From Variovorax atrisoli 110B (GTDB taxonomy: Bacteria > Pseudomonadota > Gammaproteobacteria > Burkholderiales > Burkholderiaceae_C), in contig NZ_KB907452.1 in assembly GCF_000382045.1 (NCBI RefSeq), positions 498,295-562,294 on the forward strand: DNA of 64,000 nt, written 5' to 3'. The notes beneath the pieces were generated by a model, which saw only the letters and a list, made by a program, of their open reading frames with translations, was not told the DNA's origin and did not search any database. Made by a program: the position numbers and the translations under genes. Below are positions 10,258 through 19,353 of this stretch, piece by piece (position 1 is the stretch's first letter; each line of letters starts with the position of its first letter).

Positions 10258-11742
10258 ATGACCCAACGCCTCATCGCCCCAGCACTGCTGGGCGTCTCTC
10301 TCCTGCTGTCCGCCTGTGGCGGCAGCAGCAACAACAACGGCATCGTGCTGCCGTTCATCCCGCCGCCCACCAACACCACAACGCCGCCGCCCGCAGCGCA
10401 GGCGCCGAAAAGCGTCCTGTTCTTCCTGGGCGACGGCATGGGCATCACCACCATGACCGCCGCGCGCATCTACAAGGTCGGCGAGGACGGCGACCTCACG
10501 ATGGACACGCTGCCCGAGACGGCCTTCGTCCACACCTATTCGAACGACGCCCAGGTCACCGACAGCGCTCCTTCGATGTCGGCCTACATGACCGGCGTGA
10601 AGATGAACAACGAGGTCATCTCGATGAGCGCGGAGACCAAGGCGACCGACGGCTCGGGCAAGGCCTACCACGTCAACTTCGACAGCACCTGCCCCTCGGG
10701 CAACGGCCAGGCGGTGGAAACGCTGCTCGAGCAGAGCAAGGCCAGGGGCTACGCCACCGGCGTGGTCACCACCACCCGCATCACGCACGCCACGCCCGCG
10801 GCCACGTACTCGCACGTGTGCCACCGCGACGCCGAGAACACCATCGCCGCCGCGCTCGTGCCGGGCGGCGCCGGCTACAACGGCAAGCTGGGCGACGGGG
10901 TCGACGTGTTCTTCGGCGGCGGCACCGACTACTTCACCGCCAAGGAAGACGGCGGCAAGCGCAACGACAAGCGCAATCTCATCGCCGAGCTGAAGGCCGC
11001 GAAGTACAGCTTCGCCGCGAACAAGAGCGAGTTCGACAAGCTGCCGGCCGACGGCGCCACCAAGATCGCCGGCCTCTTCACCAAGAGCCACATGGCGTAC
11101 GACCTCGACCGCGACGCCACCAAGGAGCCGAGCCTGGCCGAGATGACCGGCAAGGCCATCGACGCGCTGGCCGCGCGCAAGAAGGGCTTCTTCCTGATGG
11201 TGGAAGGCGGGCGCATCGACCACGCGCTGCACGCCACCAACGCACGCCGCGCGCTGCAGGACACGGGCGCCTTCGACGACGCCATCAAGCTCGCGCTCGA
11301 CAGGATGCAGGCCATCGACCCTGGCCTGAAGAACACGCTGGTGGTGGTCACTGCCGACCACGACCACACGCTGCAGCTCAACGGCTACGCCGCGCGCACC
11401 GGCAAGACAGAGGCGGGCAAGCCCGGCGTGCTGGGCCTCGTGAAGGACTACGTCGACACCAGCAAGACCAGCAAGGACGTGGACGGCAACCCTTACACCA
11501 TCATCGGCTTCGGCAACGGCCCGCGCCGCCTCGCCACGCGAGGCCCGATCTCCGACGCCGAGCTGGAAAGCAAGGACTACCGTCAGGAAGCCGTGGTGCC
11601 GATGGATGCGGCCAGCGACTCCGAAACACACGGCGGCGCCGACGTTTTCCTCGGTGCCCAGGGCCTGGGTGCCGACAACTTCTCCGGCGTGATCACCAAC
11701 ACCGACGTGTTCGGCCTCATCAAGAAGGCGGTCGGCCTGTGA
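10258..11742 (+). CDS. alkaline phosphatase, lipoprotein form
   Basis: This is a 494-residue PhoA-family phosphomonoesterase. A signal peptide ends in LLLSAC, a good lipobox, so it is probably anchored to a membrane as a lipoprotein. A Ser/Asn- and Pro/Thr-rich linker precedes the catalytic core. SVLFFLGDGMG carries a metal-binding Asp, and TDSAPSM (Asp102-Ser103) carries the nucleophilic serine. VEGGRIDHALH and TADHDH carry further metal ligands, and a late SETHGG carries the last His. GAGGGA precedes the ATG at 10258. It is followed after 32 bases by a paralogue, and both were presumably produced under phosphate starvation. Confidence 0.92.
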   Translation: MTQRLIAPALLGVSLLLSACGGSSNNNGIVLPFIPPPTNTTTPPPAAQAPKSVLFFLGDGMGITTMTAARIYKVGEDGDLTMDTLPETAFVHTYSNDAQVTDSAPSMSAYMTGVKMNNEVISMSAETKATDGSGKAYHVNFDSTCPSGNGQAVETLLEQSKARGYATGVVTTTRITHATPAATYSHVCHRDAENTIAAALVPGGAGYNGKLGDGVDVFFGGGTDYFTAKEDGGKRNDKRNLIAELKAAKYSFAANKSEFDKLPADGATKIAGLFTKSHMAYDLDRDATKEPSLAEMTGKAIDALAARKKGFFLMVEGGRIDHALHATNARRALQDTGAFDDAIKLALDRMQAIDPGLKNTLVVVTADHDHTLQLNGYAARTGKTEAGKPGVLGLVKDYVDTSKTSKDVDGNPYTIIGFGNGPRRLATRGPISDAELESKDYRQEAVVPMDAASDSETHGGADVFLGAQGLGADNFSGVITNTDVFGLIKKAVGL

Positions 11743-11774
11743 AGGGCAGCGAGCGCTCATCGACGAACACCACC

Positions 11775-13310
11775 ATGAACACGACGACCATGAACCGCAT
11801 CACCCGCAACACCCGCCTGGCCGCCGCCCTCGTCTGCGCTGCTGCCGGCACCCTGGCCGGCAGCGCCCACGCCGCCGGCGAAGCCAGGAACGTCATCTTC
11901 TTCCTCGGCGACGGCATGGGCCCCGTCACCGTGACGGCCGCGCGCATCTACAAGGGCGAGAAGCAGCTTGCCGCCCAGCCCGGATCGCTGGTGAGCCCCG
12001 AGCGCGCCAACCTCGTCATGCAGTCGCTGCCCTACGCCGCGCGCGTGAAGACCTTCTCGCTCGACGGCCAGACCACCGACAGCGCGCCCTCCATGGCCGC
12101 GTACATGACCGGCGTGAAGATGCGCAACGAAGTCATCTCGATGTCCAGCGACACCACCGCAGTCGACGGCACCGGCAAGCAGTACATCAACGGCGAGGAC
12201 ACCACCTGCCCGCCCACCAACGGCAAGGCCGTCGACACGCTGCTCGAACTCGCCAAGGCCAAGGGCCGTTCGGTGGGTGCCGTGTCGACCACGCGCGTGG
12301 GCCACGCCACGCCGGCCACCACCTACTCGCACATCTGCAACCGCAACGGCTACAACACCATCGCCGAGCAGAGCGTGCCGGGCCACGCCAACTACAACCC
12401 CAAGCTGCTCGACGGCGTGGACGTGCTCCTGGGCGGCGGCCAGCGCAACTACCTGCCGGTGGCGACCAACCCCGGCAGCAAGCGCACCGACGGCGTCGAC
12501 CTGGTGGCCGCGATGAAGGCCAAGGGCTACACCTACGTCGACACCGGCACCAAGCTCAAGGCCATCGACACGGCCGCCACCGGCAAGCTGCTGGGCCTGT
12601 TCTCCCAGAGCGAGATGGCCTACGAGCTCGACCGCGTGAAGCAGAGCCTCGACCAGCCCAGCCTCTCGGAGATGACCGAGAAGGCCCTCGGCGTGCTCAG
12701 CAAGAACGACAAGGGCTTCTTCCTGATGGTGGAAGGCGGCCGCATCGACCACGCGCTGCACGGCACCAACGCCAAGCGCGCGCTGGAAGACACGCTGGCC
12801 TTCGACACCGCCATCCAGACTGCGCTCGACTTCATGAACAAGAAGGACCCCGGCCTGAAGAACACGCTGGTGGTGGTCACCGCCGACCACGATCACGCGA
12901 TCGCCTTCAACGGCTATCCGAAGATCGGCAATCCGATCCTGGGCAAGGTCAACGGCTATGCCGACGGGAAGCTCGCGAAGGCGGCGGACGGCAACCCCTA
13001 CACCACGCTGGTGTTCGGCAACGGCGGCCGCCCCAACGCGACGGGTTCCAGCCAGGTGAACGCGGAAGACGGCAACAAGCCGTGGATCGCCCCGGCGCGC
13101 GCAGCCTCGCGCGACGACCAGACCGCGATGGACACCACCGACGACAACTTCCTGCAGGAAGTCGGCATCAACCTCGGTTCGCCCGGCGCCGAAACTCACG
13201 GCGGCGGCGACGTGATGCTGTTCGCGGGCGGCGCGGGCTCGAAGATCTTCAAGGGCACGATGGAGAACATCAAGGTGTTCAACAAGGTCAAGGAAGCGGC
13301 CGGGCTGTGA
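11775..13310 (+). CDS. alkaline phosphatase, periplasmic form
   Basis: This 511-residue paralogue of the preceding gene shares the same core: NVIFFLGDGMG, TDSAPSM (Asp102-Ser103), VEGGRIDHALHG, TADHDH and AETHGG. It has a conventional Sec signal peptide ending in SAHA with no lipobox, so it is probably soluble in the periplasm or secreted. The ATG at 11775 was chosen; another ATG at 11790 would also keep the signal peptide. The pair looks like a tandem duplication in which one copy became anchored. Its stop overlaps the start of the next gene (GTGA). Confidence 0.92.
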   Translation: MNTTTMNRITRNTRLAAALVCAAAGTLAGSAHAAGEARNVIFFLGDGMGPVTVTAARIYKGEKQLAAQPGSLVSPERANLVMQSLPYAARVKTFSLDGQTTDSAPSMAAYMTGVKMRNEVISMSSDTTAVDGTGKQYINGEDTTCPPTNGKAVDTLLELAKAKGRSVGAVSTTRVGHATPATTYSHICNRNGYNTIAEQSVPGHANYNPKLLDGVDVLLGGGQRNYLPVATNPGSKRTDGVDLVAAMKAKGYTYVDTGTKLKAIDTAATGKLLGLFSQSEMAYELDRVKQSLDQPSLSEMTEKALGVLSKNDKGFFLMVEGGRIDHALHGTNAKRALEDTLAFDTAIQTALDFMNKKDPGLKNTLVVVTADHDHAIAFNGYPKIGNPILGKVNGYADGKLAKAADGNPYTTLVFGNGGRPNATGSSQVNAEDGNKPWIAPARAASRDDQTAMDTTDDNFLQEVGINLGSPGAETHGGGDVMLFAGGAGSKIFKGTMENIKVFNKVKEAAGL

Positions 13311-14026
13311 GCAAATCCGTGGCACTGAAAACGCTGCTGGCAGCGACGGCCTTCGGGGCCTTCGCGGCCCTTCCGCCGGCAGCCACCGCCGCAGGCGATG
13401 CCGAGGCGCCCGATCAGAACCTGCGCATCCAGCACCATGTGATGACGATCGGCAAGGACGGCGTGCAGCGCGAGAGCCGCTACGCCGACCTGATGTTCCG
13501 CCGCGCCGGCACGGTGTGGATCGAGCGCGAGCTGCCGCCCGCGCTGCGCGCCGACCACGACCACGAGGCCACCGAAGGCAAGGTGCACATCGGCCACTCG
13601 CACGCCGACAACACGGCCGCGCCGCTGTGGCTGAGCCGCGACCAGGCCGGCAAGGTGCAGGTCAACATGGTGCTGCGCCAGCAGCGCAAGCTGATCGAGG
13701 TCGACAAGGCGAACTACGGCAACGTGGGCTACGGCGGCTCGTGGGCGAACGCCTACTGGCTCGTCGACCCGGCCAGCCTGCCGCGCATGAAGCCGCTGGG
13801 TGCCGCGGGCAAGGGCGTGCAGCGCTACGAGCTGCAGCAGGGCGAGAGCACGCTGCGCATCGAGTGGGACACGGTCGGCCGCTACGCGCGCAAGATCGAA
13901 CAGCGCAACGAGCACGGCACCTCGCTCAACGTGATGACCGCATCGTCCATTCCCGCGCCGAAGACGCTGCCCTGGAAGGCCGCCGACTCCTACGAGCGCG
14001 GCGAATATTCCGACCTGCTCGACTGA
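13307..14026 (+). CDS. secreted protein of unknown function, phosphatase operon
   Basis: I do not recognise this 239-residue protein. A signal peptide (KTLLAATAFGAFAALPPAATAAG) is followed by a soluble region with a His/Asp-rich patch (DHDHEATEG and HIGHSHADN) that could bind metal. A central segment is rich in Tyr, Gly and Trp (ANYGNVGYGGSWANAYW). The start is a GTG at 13307 whose last two bases begin the phosphatase stop codon, which implies translational coupling. A later GTG at 13319 is possible. Its position as third gene behind two phosphatases suggests a role in periplasmic phosphate-ester metabolism, which is an inference from context only. Confidence 0.75.
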   Translation: MSKSVALKTLLAATAFGAFAALPPAATAAGDAEAPDQNLRIQHHVMTIGKDGVQRESRYADLMFRRAGTVWIERELPPALRADHDHEATEGKVHIGHSHADNTAAPLWLSRDQAGKVQVNMVLRQQRKLIEVDKANYGNVGYGGSWANAYWLVDPASLPRMKPLGAAGKGVQRYELQQGESTLRIEWDTVGRYARKIEQRNEHGTSLNVMTASSIPAPKTLPWKAADSYERGEYSDLLD

Positions 14027-14035
14027 CCCGGTCCA

Positions 14036-14122
14036 CCCCGAGGCGTCGCGCACTTCGTGTCGCTACGCCGCCCCCTTCCGGGGGCAACACCTGCGGCCCG
14101 GCGGAGCCGGTACCGCGGTGTT
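14036..14122 (+). repeat. interspersed intergenic repeat, copy A
   Basis: This unit contains CACTTCGTGTC, then CCCCCTTCCGGGGGCAACACC, TGCGGCCCGGCG, AGCCGGT and CCGCGGTGTT. It matches the reverse complement of 34041-34134 at almost every position of the central part, and a diverged third copy lies at 21929-22000. All three sit between genes. It is probably a short non-coding repeat family of this genome. Confidence 0.75.
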
Positions 14123-14127
14123 TCACG

Positions 14128-14150
14128 AAAGGGCCTTCGGGCCCTTTTCT
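14128..14150 (+). terminator. Rho-independent terminator, TTCG loop
   Basis: AAAGGGCC (14128-14135), loop TTCG, then GGCCCTTT (14140-14147) and TCT form a perfect eight-pair stem with a stable tetraloop and a short T tail. It can end the phosphatase operon on the plus strand. It also lies just beyond the convergent DUF1854 gene, so it may work in both directions. Confidence 0.75.
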
Positions 14151-14158
14151 GTTGGCGG

Positions 14159-14632
14159 CTAAAGGAAGCGCTCGAGCAGTTTGCGCGAGGCTCGGTCCAG
14201 CGTCTTCACGTCGGGAATGCGGAACTGCACGCCGTGCGCACTCGCGATCAGCAATGCACCGCCTTCGAGCCGGCGGATGTCCTCCTCGGCCTTGAGCACG
14301 AAGCTGGTCTCGCCGCGGTCGGTGCTGATGGTCCAGGTGCTGGGCACGCCGAAGCTCGACACGCCGTGCAGCTTCAGCAGCGTAGGCGCGAAGTCGCGCA
14401 CCGCGAGGTCTTCCTCGAGCAATGCACGGGCCTGCGCCGGCAGCTGCTCGACGCTGTCGATCCAGACCAGCTCCCGCCCCTCGCTGCCGACCAGCGAGAT
14501 GCCCTGGCCGGGCGCGCTCAGCGGAAAGGCCCGCACGGGCACGATGCCCACGTGGCGCTCGCCCTGGGCATCGATCAGCACGAGGCGGCCGAAGGGGTCG
14601 CGTTCCAGTTGGAATGGGTTGCTGCTTGTCAT
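14159..14632 (-). CDS. DUF1854 protein, cyanophycin-associated
   Basis: This 157-residue soluble protein belongs to the DUF1854 family, which I recall as being annotated as cyanophycin-metabolism-associated. No catalytic motif is evident. It has several short beta-like stretches (FGRLVLIDAQGERHVGIVPVRAFPL, RELVWIDS) and a conserved-looking ERDPFGRL start. It lies immediately after an ABC transporter gene with an ATGA start/stop overlap, so the two are translationally coupled and the product is probably a partner or regulator of that transporter. The biochemical role is unknown. Confidence 0.8.
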   Translation of the reverse strand: MTSSNPFQLERDPFGRLVLIDAQGERHVGIVPVRAFPLSAPGQGISLVGSEGRELVWIDSVEQLPAQARALLEEDLAVRDFAPTLLKLHGVSSFGVPSTWTISTDRGETSFVLKAEEDIRRLEGGALLIASAHGVQFRIPDVKTLDRASRKLLERFL

Positions 14633-16932
14633 GCGTCACCTGCCGGATGGGCCGCGTGGGTGATGGCGACCGGCGCCTGCGCGCTGGCGCGTTCGTCGGC
14701 GGCGCCTTCGCTCGCGTCGTCGTCGCCCTGGCGCAGCTGCGCCTGGTAGAGCCGCCAGTAGGCGCCCTGCTTCGCCATCAAGGCGTCGTGCGGGCCGACT
14801 TCGACCACTTCGCCACGGTCCATGACCACGAGGCGGTCCGCCTTGCGCAGCGTCGACAGGCGGTGCGCGATGGCGATGGTGGTGCGGCCCTGCACGAGGT
14901 TGTCGAGCGCCTTCTGGATTTCCTTCTCGGTTTCGGTGTCCACCGCGGAGGTCGCCTCGTCGAGGATCAGGATGCGCGGGTCGATCAGCAGCGCGCGCGC
15001 GATGCTGATGCGCTGGCGCTCGCCGCCCGACAGGCCCTGCCCGCGCTCGCCGACCAGCGAGTCGTAGCCGTGCGGCAGGCGCAGGATGAAGTCGTGCGCA
15101 TGCGCGGCCCGCGCGGCGGCGACGATCTCCTCGCGAGTGGCGTCGGGCTTGCCGTAGGCGATGTTCTGGGCGATGGTGCCGAAGAAGAGGAACGGCTCCT
15201 GCAGCACCAGGCCGACGTGGCGGCGGTAGTCGGCCACGGCGAAGCGGCGGATGTCGGTGCCGTCGACCTTGATGGCGCCGTCGGTCACATCGTAGAAGCG
15301 GCAGATCAGGTTGACCAGCGTGCTCTTGCCCGAGCCGCTGTGGCCCACGAGGCCGATCATCTCGCCGGGCTCGATGGTCAGGTCGAGGTCGTGGATGACC
15401 GCGCGCGACCCGTAGCGGAAGCCCAGCCCGCTCATCTCGATGCGGCCCTGCACGCGCTCCACTTTCACCGGATTGGCCGGTTCGGGCACGTTGCTCACGT
15501 GGTCGAGGATGTCGAAGATGCGCTTGGCGCCCGCCGCCGCCTTCTGGGTGACCGAGACGATGCGGCTCATGGAGTCGAGCCGGGTGTAGAAGCGCCCGAT
15601 GTACGCGATGAAGGCGGTGAGCACACCCACCGTGATGCTGCCGCGCGCCACCTGCCAGATGCCGAAGGCCCAGACCACCAGCAGGCCGATCTCGGTGAGC
15701 AGCGACACGGTCGGCGTGAACAGCGACCAGGTGCGGTTGAGCTTGTCGTTGACCTGCAGGTTGTAGGTGTTGGCGATGCGGAAGCGCTCGGCCTCGCGGC
15801 GCTCCTGGGCGAAGGCCTTCACCACGCGGATGCCGGGGATGGTGTCGGCCAGCACGTTGGTCACCTCGGACCAGACGCGGTCGATCTTCTCGAAGCCGGT
15901 GCGCAGGCGGTCGCGCACGACGTGGATCATCCAGGCGATGAAGGGCAGCGGCACCAGCGTGACCACCGCCAGCAGCGGATTGATGGAGATCAGGATGACC
16001 GCGGTCATCACGATCATCAGCACGTCGTTGGCGAAATCGAGCGCGTGCAGCGACAGGAAGACGTTGATGCGGTCGGTCTCGGAGCCGATGCGCGCCATCA
16101 GGTCGCCGGTGCGCTTGCCGCCGAAGTAGTCCAGCGGCAGGGTCAGCAGGTGCTCGTAGGTGGTGGTGCGCAGGTCGGCGCCGATGCGCTCGGACACCAG
16201 CGCCAGCAGATAGGTTCGGGCCCAGCCCAGCCCCCAGCCGACCAGCGCCGCCAGCAGCAGGCCGCCCAGGTAGAAGCCCACGCGCATGGTGTCGATCTTC
16301 TGGCCGTTCTGGAACGGGATCAGGATGTCGTCCATCAGCGGGATGGTCAGGTACGGCGGAACCAGGGTGGCGGCCGTGGAGAGCAGCGTCAGGAAGAACC
16401 CGACGATCAGCTGCTTGCGGTATGGCTTGGCGAAACGGCCCAGGCGCAGCAGCACCCAGGTGGAGGGCGGGGTCTGGAGTTCGGTGTCGGTGGAATCGTC
16501 GCCGTCGGCGGACTCGGCGGACTCCGGTGTCTCCTTGGCGACACTACCAGCCGTTCGCTGTCCGAACAGCTTCATCAGCCGCAGCGCCGCGACCTGCCCG
16601 GCCAGGGTGTAGCGCCAGCGTGCCAGGCGGCCCGAAGCGTCCACCAGATCGAGCGTGCCGACGCCGGCATGATCGGAAACGCGCAATTCCAGGGCTTCGT
16701 CGGTTAGCGGCCACTCACGCCACTGCTCCGAGGAAGCGGCGCGGGGATCGAATGCGATCAGCCTCCGGTCAGTCAGGGCGACTATGGCGGAGGCGAAGCT
16801 AAGTTGGTCGTCGAGGTCAACCGTCAGTGTTACCAGAACGTTTTCCGCGACTGCGAGGCGGTTTTTCAGTGCTTGCGCTGATGCCGCTTCTGTTTCGCCC
16901 TCCCGGGTGCCGACTGGATCGTGATGTTGCAT
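14629..16932 (-). CDS. cyanophycin-locus ABC transporter (MsbA-like half transporter)
   Basis: This 767-residue protein has an unusual N-terminal soluble domain of about 120 residues (AENVLVTLTVDLDDQ, ALTDRRLIAFD) that looks like a PH-type module. A charged linker leads to six membrane segments (about 165-430) and an exporter-type ATPase domain. Walker A is GHSGSGKST near 527-535, the signature is LSGGERQRISIARA, Walker B is ILILDEA and the D-loop is TSAVD. The family is lipid A exporter-like and would act as a homodimer. It is divergent from two cyanophycin synthetases and coupled to DUF1854. The ATG at 16932 was chosen because upstream codons run into the divergent promoter region. The substrate is unknown; export of a cyanophycin-related compound is only one possibility. 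Confidence 0.88.
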   Translation of the reverse strand: MQHHDPVGTREGETEAASAQALKNRLAVAENVLVTLTVDLDDQLSFASAIVALTDRRLIAFDPRAASSEQWREWPLTDEALELRVSDHAGVGTLDLVDASGRLARWRYTLAGQVAALRLMKLFGQRTAGSVAKETPESAESADGDDSTDTELQTPPSTWVLLRLGRFAKPYRKQLIVGFFLTLLSTAATLVPPYLTIPLMDDILIPFQNGQKIDTMRVGFYLGGLLLAALVGWGLGWARTYLLALVSERIGADLRTTTYEHLLTLPLDYFGGKRTGDLMARIGSETDRINVFLSLHALDFANDVLMIVMTAVILISINPLLAVVTLVPLPFIAWMIHVVRDRLRTGFEKIDRVWSEVTNVLADTIPGIRVVKAFAQERREAERFRIANTYNLQVNDKLNRTWSLFTPTVSLLTEIGLLVVWAFGIWQVARGSITVGVLTAFIAYIGRFYTRLDSMSRIVSVTQKAAAGAKRIFDILDHVSNVPEPANPVKVERVQGRIEMSGLGFRYGSRAVIHDLDLTIEPGEMIGLVGHSGSGKSTLVNLICRFYDVTDGAIKVDGTDIRRFAVADYRRHVGLVLQEPFLFFGTIAQNIAYGKPDATREEIVAAARAAHAHDFILRLPHGYDSLVGERGQGLSGGERQRISIARALLIDPRILILDEATSAVDTETEKEIQKALDNLVQGRTTIAIAHRLSTLRKADRLVVMDRGEVVEVGPHDALMAKQGAYWRLYQAQLRQGDDDASEGAADERASAQAPVAITHAAHPAGDA

Positions 16933-16980
16933 TGTGTTTCTTTGACTCTTGCCCGTCGCGGGCCTCTTGGACCGCGTCAT

Positions 16981-17000
16981 GGCGCCCCAGGTCGGGCGCC
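16981..17000. promoter_or_regulatory. perfect inverted repeat in the divergent cyanophycin promoter region
   Basis: GGCGCCC (16981-16987), six bases, and GGGCGCC (16994-17000) form a perfect palindrome in the 139-base gap between the ABC transporter gene and the first synthetase gene. It could be an operator shared by both directions or an mRNA hairpin. No clear sigma-70 hexamers are visible. Confidence 0.35.
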
Positions 17001-17071
17001 GATTCTGACCGATCGCCATGGGCGCGCTTGAAGGCGCCGCGGTGCTCGGCCAAAGCACATCGAACGTTTGC

Positions 17072-19309
17072 ATGACCCGTTTCGACGACATCCAACTGCT
17101 GCGCATCAATTATTTGCGCGGCCCCAATCTCTGGACCTACCGTCCCGTGCTCGAAGTCTGGCTCGACCTGGGCCAGCTCGAAGACTACCCCTCCAACAAG
17201 ATCGACGGCTTCACCGACCGCCTGACGACCCTGCTGCCGGCGCTCATCGAGCACCACTGCGGCGTCGGCGAGCGCGGCGGCTTCATCCAGCGGCTGACCG
17301 AAGGCACCTGGTCGGGGCACGTGCTGGAGCACGTCGTCATCGAACTGCTGAACCTGGCGGGCATGCCGACCGGCTTCGGCCAGACCCGCAGCACCTCGGA
17401 GCACGGCGTCTACCGCATGGTGTTCCGCGCGCGTGACGAGCAGGTCGCCCGCGTGGCGCTGGCCGAGGGCCACCGCCTGCTGATGGCGGCCATCAACAAC
17501 GACCCGTTCACCGCCGCCGACGTGCAGAAGGCGGTCGATGCGGTCAAGGGCAAGGTCGAAGACTGCTACCTCGGCCCGAGCACCGCCGCCATCGTGGCCG
17601 CCGCCACCGACCGCGGCATTCCCCACATGCGGCTGAACAGCGGCAACCTCGTGCAGCTGGGCTACGGCGCCAACCAGCAGCGCATCTGGACCGCCGAGAC
17701 CGACTACACCAGCGCCATCGGCGAATCCATCGCCAGCGACAAGGAGCTGACCAAGTCCCTGCTCGCGAGCTGCGGCGTGCCCGTGCCCGAAGGCCAGGTG
17801 GTCGCCGATGCCGAAGAGGCCTGGGAAGCCGCCGAGGACATCGGCCTGCCCGTGGTCGTGAAGCCTTCCGACGCCAACCACGGCCGCGGCGTCTCGCTCG
17901 AGCTGACGACCCGCGAGGAAGTCATGGCCGCCTTCGCGGTCGCCGAGCCCGAGGGCAGCGACGTGATGGTCGAGCGCTTCATCCGCGGCCACGAGCACCG
18001 CCTGCTGGTGGTGGGCGGCGAGGTGGTGGCTGCCGCGCGCGGCGAGATCATCACCGTCACCGGCGACGGCAAGTCCAGCGTGCGCGAACTCATCGACAAG
18101 CAGCTCAACAGCGACCCGCGCCGCGGCGCCGAGGAAGAGTTCCCGCTCGACGTGATCCTGATCGACACCGACGCCAAGCTGCAGCTCGAACTCAAGCGCC
18201 AGGACCTGAACGCCGAAGCCGTGCCCGCGGCCGGCCGCGTGGTCACGATCCAGCGCAACGGCAACATGGCCAACGACTGCACCGACCAGGTCCATCCCGA
18301 GGTGGCGCACGCCGCCGTGCTGGCAGCCCGCGTGGTCGGCCTGGACATCGCCGGCATCGACCTCGTGGCGCAGGATATCTCGCGGCCCCTCGGCCCGCAG
18401 GGCGGCGCGATCGTCGAAGTCAACGCCGGCCCCGGCCTGCTGATGCACCTGAAGCCGGCCGTCGGCTCGCCGCGTCCGGTGGGCCGCGCGATCTGCGACC
18501 ACCTGTTCCCCAACGACGCACCCGGGCGCATTCCCGTGGTCGGCGTGGCCGGCTCGCGCGACACCGCCGTGCTGGCGCGCCTGGTGGCCTGGCTCATCAA
18601 CCTGGGCGGCCGCCACACCGGGCTGGCCTGCCGCGACGGCCTGTTCCTCGAACGCCGCCGCGTCGACGCGCGTGACAGCGCCAACTGGGAAGCCGGCCAC
18701 CGCCTGCTGGTGAACCGCGCGGTGCAGGCCGTCGTGATCGAGAACGGCGCCGAGACCATCCTGCGCGACGGCCTCGCATACGACCGCTGCGAAGTCGGCA
18801 TCGTCACCGACCTCGAAGGCTGCGAAGCGCTGGCCGACTACGACATCACCGAGAGCGACCAGATGGTCAAGGTGCTGCGCACGCAGGTCGACGTGGTGCT
18901 GCCCGAAGGCACGGCCGTGCTCAATGCCGCCGACCCGCGCGTGGCCGGCCTGGCTCCGCTGTGCGACGGCGCAGTCATTCTGTATTCGGCCGACGCGCAG
19001 GCCCCCGCGCTCTCCGCGCACCAGAGCGCCGGCGGCAAGGCCGTGCTCGTGCGGCAGGACCGCGTGGTGCTGGCCAACGGCAGCAGCGAATCGTTCCTGC
19101 CGGGCCTCGGCCGCCTGACCGTGTGGCGCGCCACGCATGCCGGCGTGAGCCTCGAGAGCCTGCTGGCCGCCGTGGCCGCGGCATGGGCCATGGGCATTCC
19201 GCTCAACCTGATCGGTGCCGGCGTCGAAGCCTTCGAGGCCGACCTGCAGGCTGCGCTGGCCTCGCTGCAGCTTTCGCAGACCCAGCCCCTCCAACCCCAA
19301 TTCGCCTGA
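17072..19309 (+). CDS. cyanophycin synthetase-like protein with degenerate Mur-ligase half
   Basis: This is a 745-residue homologue of CphA. The N-terminal part (INYLRGPNLW) and the central ATP-grasp domain (about 215-480, ELTKSLLASCGVPVPEG, VVVKPSDANHGRGV, EVNAGPGLLMHL) are intact. In the C-terminal Mur-ligase half, the P-loop that reads GTNGKTT in the next gene is GSRDTAV here (near 494). The last Mur-ligase subdomain present in the next gene is absent. Architecture therefore resembles CphA2/CphA', where the second ligase site is lost. It may polymerise a preformed beta-Asp-Arg unit or assist CphA. The ATG at 17072 aligns best with CphA starts. It is 44 bases from the next gene. Confidence 0.85.
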   Translation: MTRFDDIQLLRINYLRGPNLWTYRPVLEVWLDLGQLEDYPSNKIDGFTDRLTTLLPALIEHHCGVGERGGFIQRLTEGTWSGHVLEHVVIELLNLAGMPTGFGQTRSTSEHGVYRMVFRARDEQVARVALAEGHRLLMAAINNDPFTAADVQKAVDAVKGKVEDCYLGPSTAAIVAAATDRGIPHMRLNSGNLVQLGYGANQQRIWTAETDYTSAIGESIASDKELTKSLLASCGVPVPEGQVVADAEEAWEAAEDIGLPVVVKPSDANHGRGVSLELTTREEVMAAFAVAEPEGSDVMVERFIRGHEHRLLVVGGEVVAAARGEIITVTGDGKSSVRELIDKQLNSDPRRGAEEEFPLDVILIDTDAKLQLELKRQDLNAEAVPAAGRVVTIQRNGNMANDCTDQVHPEVAHAAVLAARVVGLDIAGIDLVAQDISRPLGPQGGAIVEVNAGPGLLMHLKPAVGSPRPVGRAICDHLFPNDAPGRIPVVGVAGSRDTAVLARLVAWLINLGGRHTGLACRDGLFLERRRVDARDSANWEAGHRLLVNRAVQAVVIENGAETILRDGLAYDRCEVGIVTDLEGCEALADYDITESDQMVKVLRTQVDVVLPEGTAVLNAADPRVAGLAPLCDGAVILYSADAQAPALSAHQSAGGKAVLVRQDRVVLANGSSESFLPGLGRLTVWRATHAGVSLESLLAAVAAAWAMGIPLNLIGAGVEAFEADLQAALASLQLSQTQPLQPQFA

Positions 19310-19353
19310 GGCTCTTCGCCTCGCCAGATAGACAGCAGCAGCTCCCGCAGCCC

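Noticed and set aside
17018..17071. N-terminal extension of the first cyanophycin synthetase (in-frame ATG at 17018).
   Set aside because: The extra 18 residues do not look like the family N-terminus, which begins with the strand before YLRGPNLW; the ATG at 17072 fits better.
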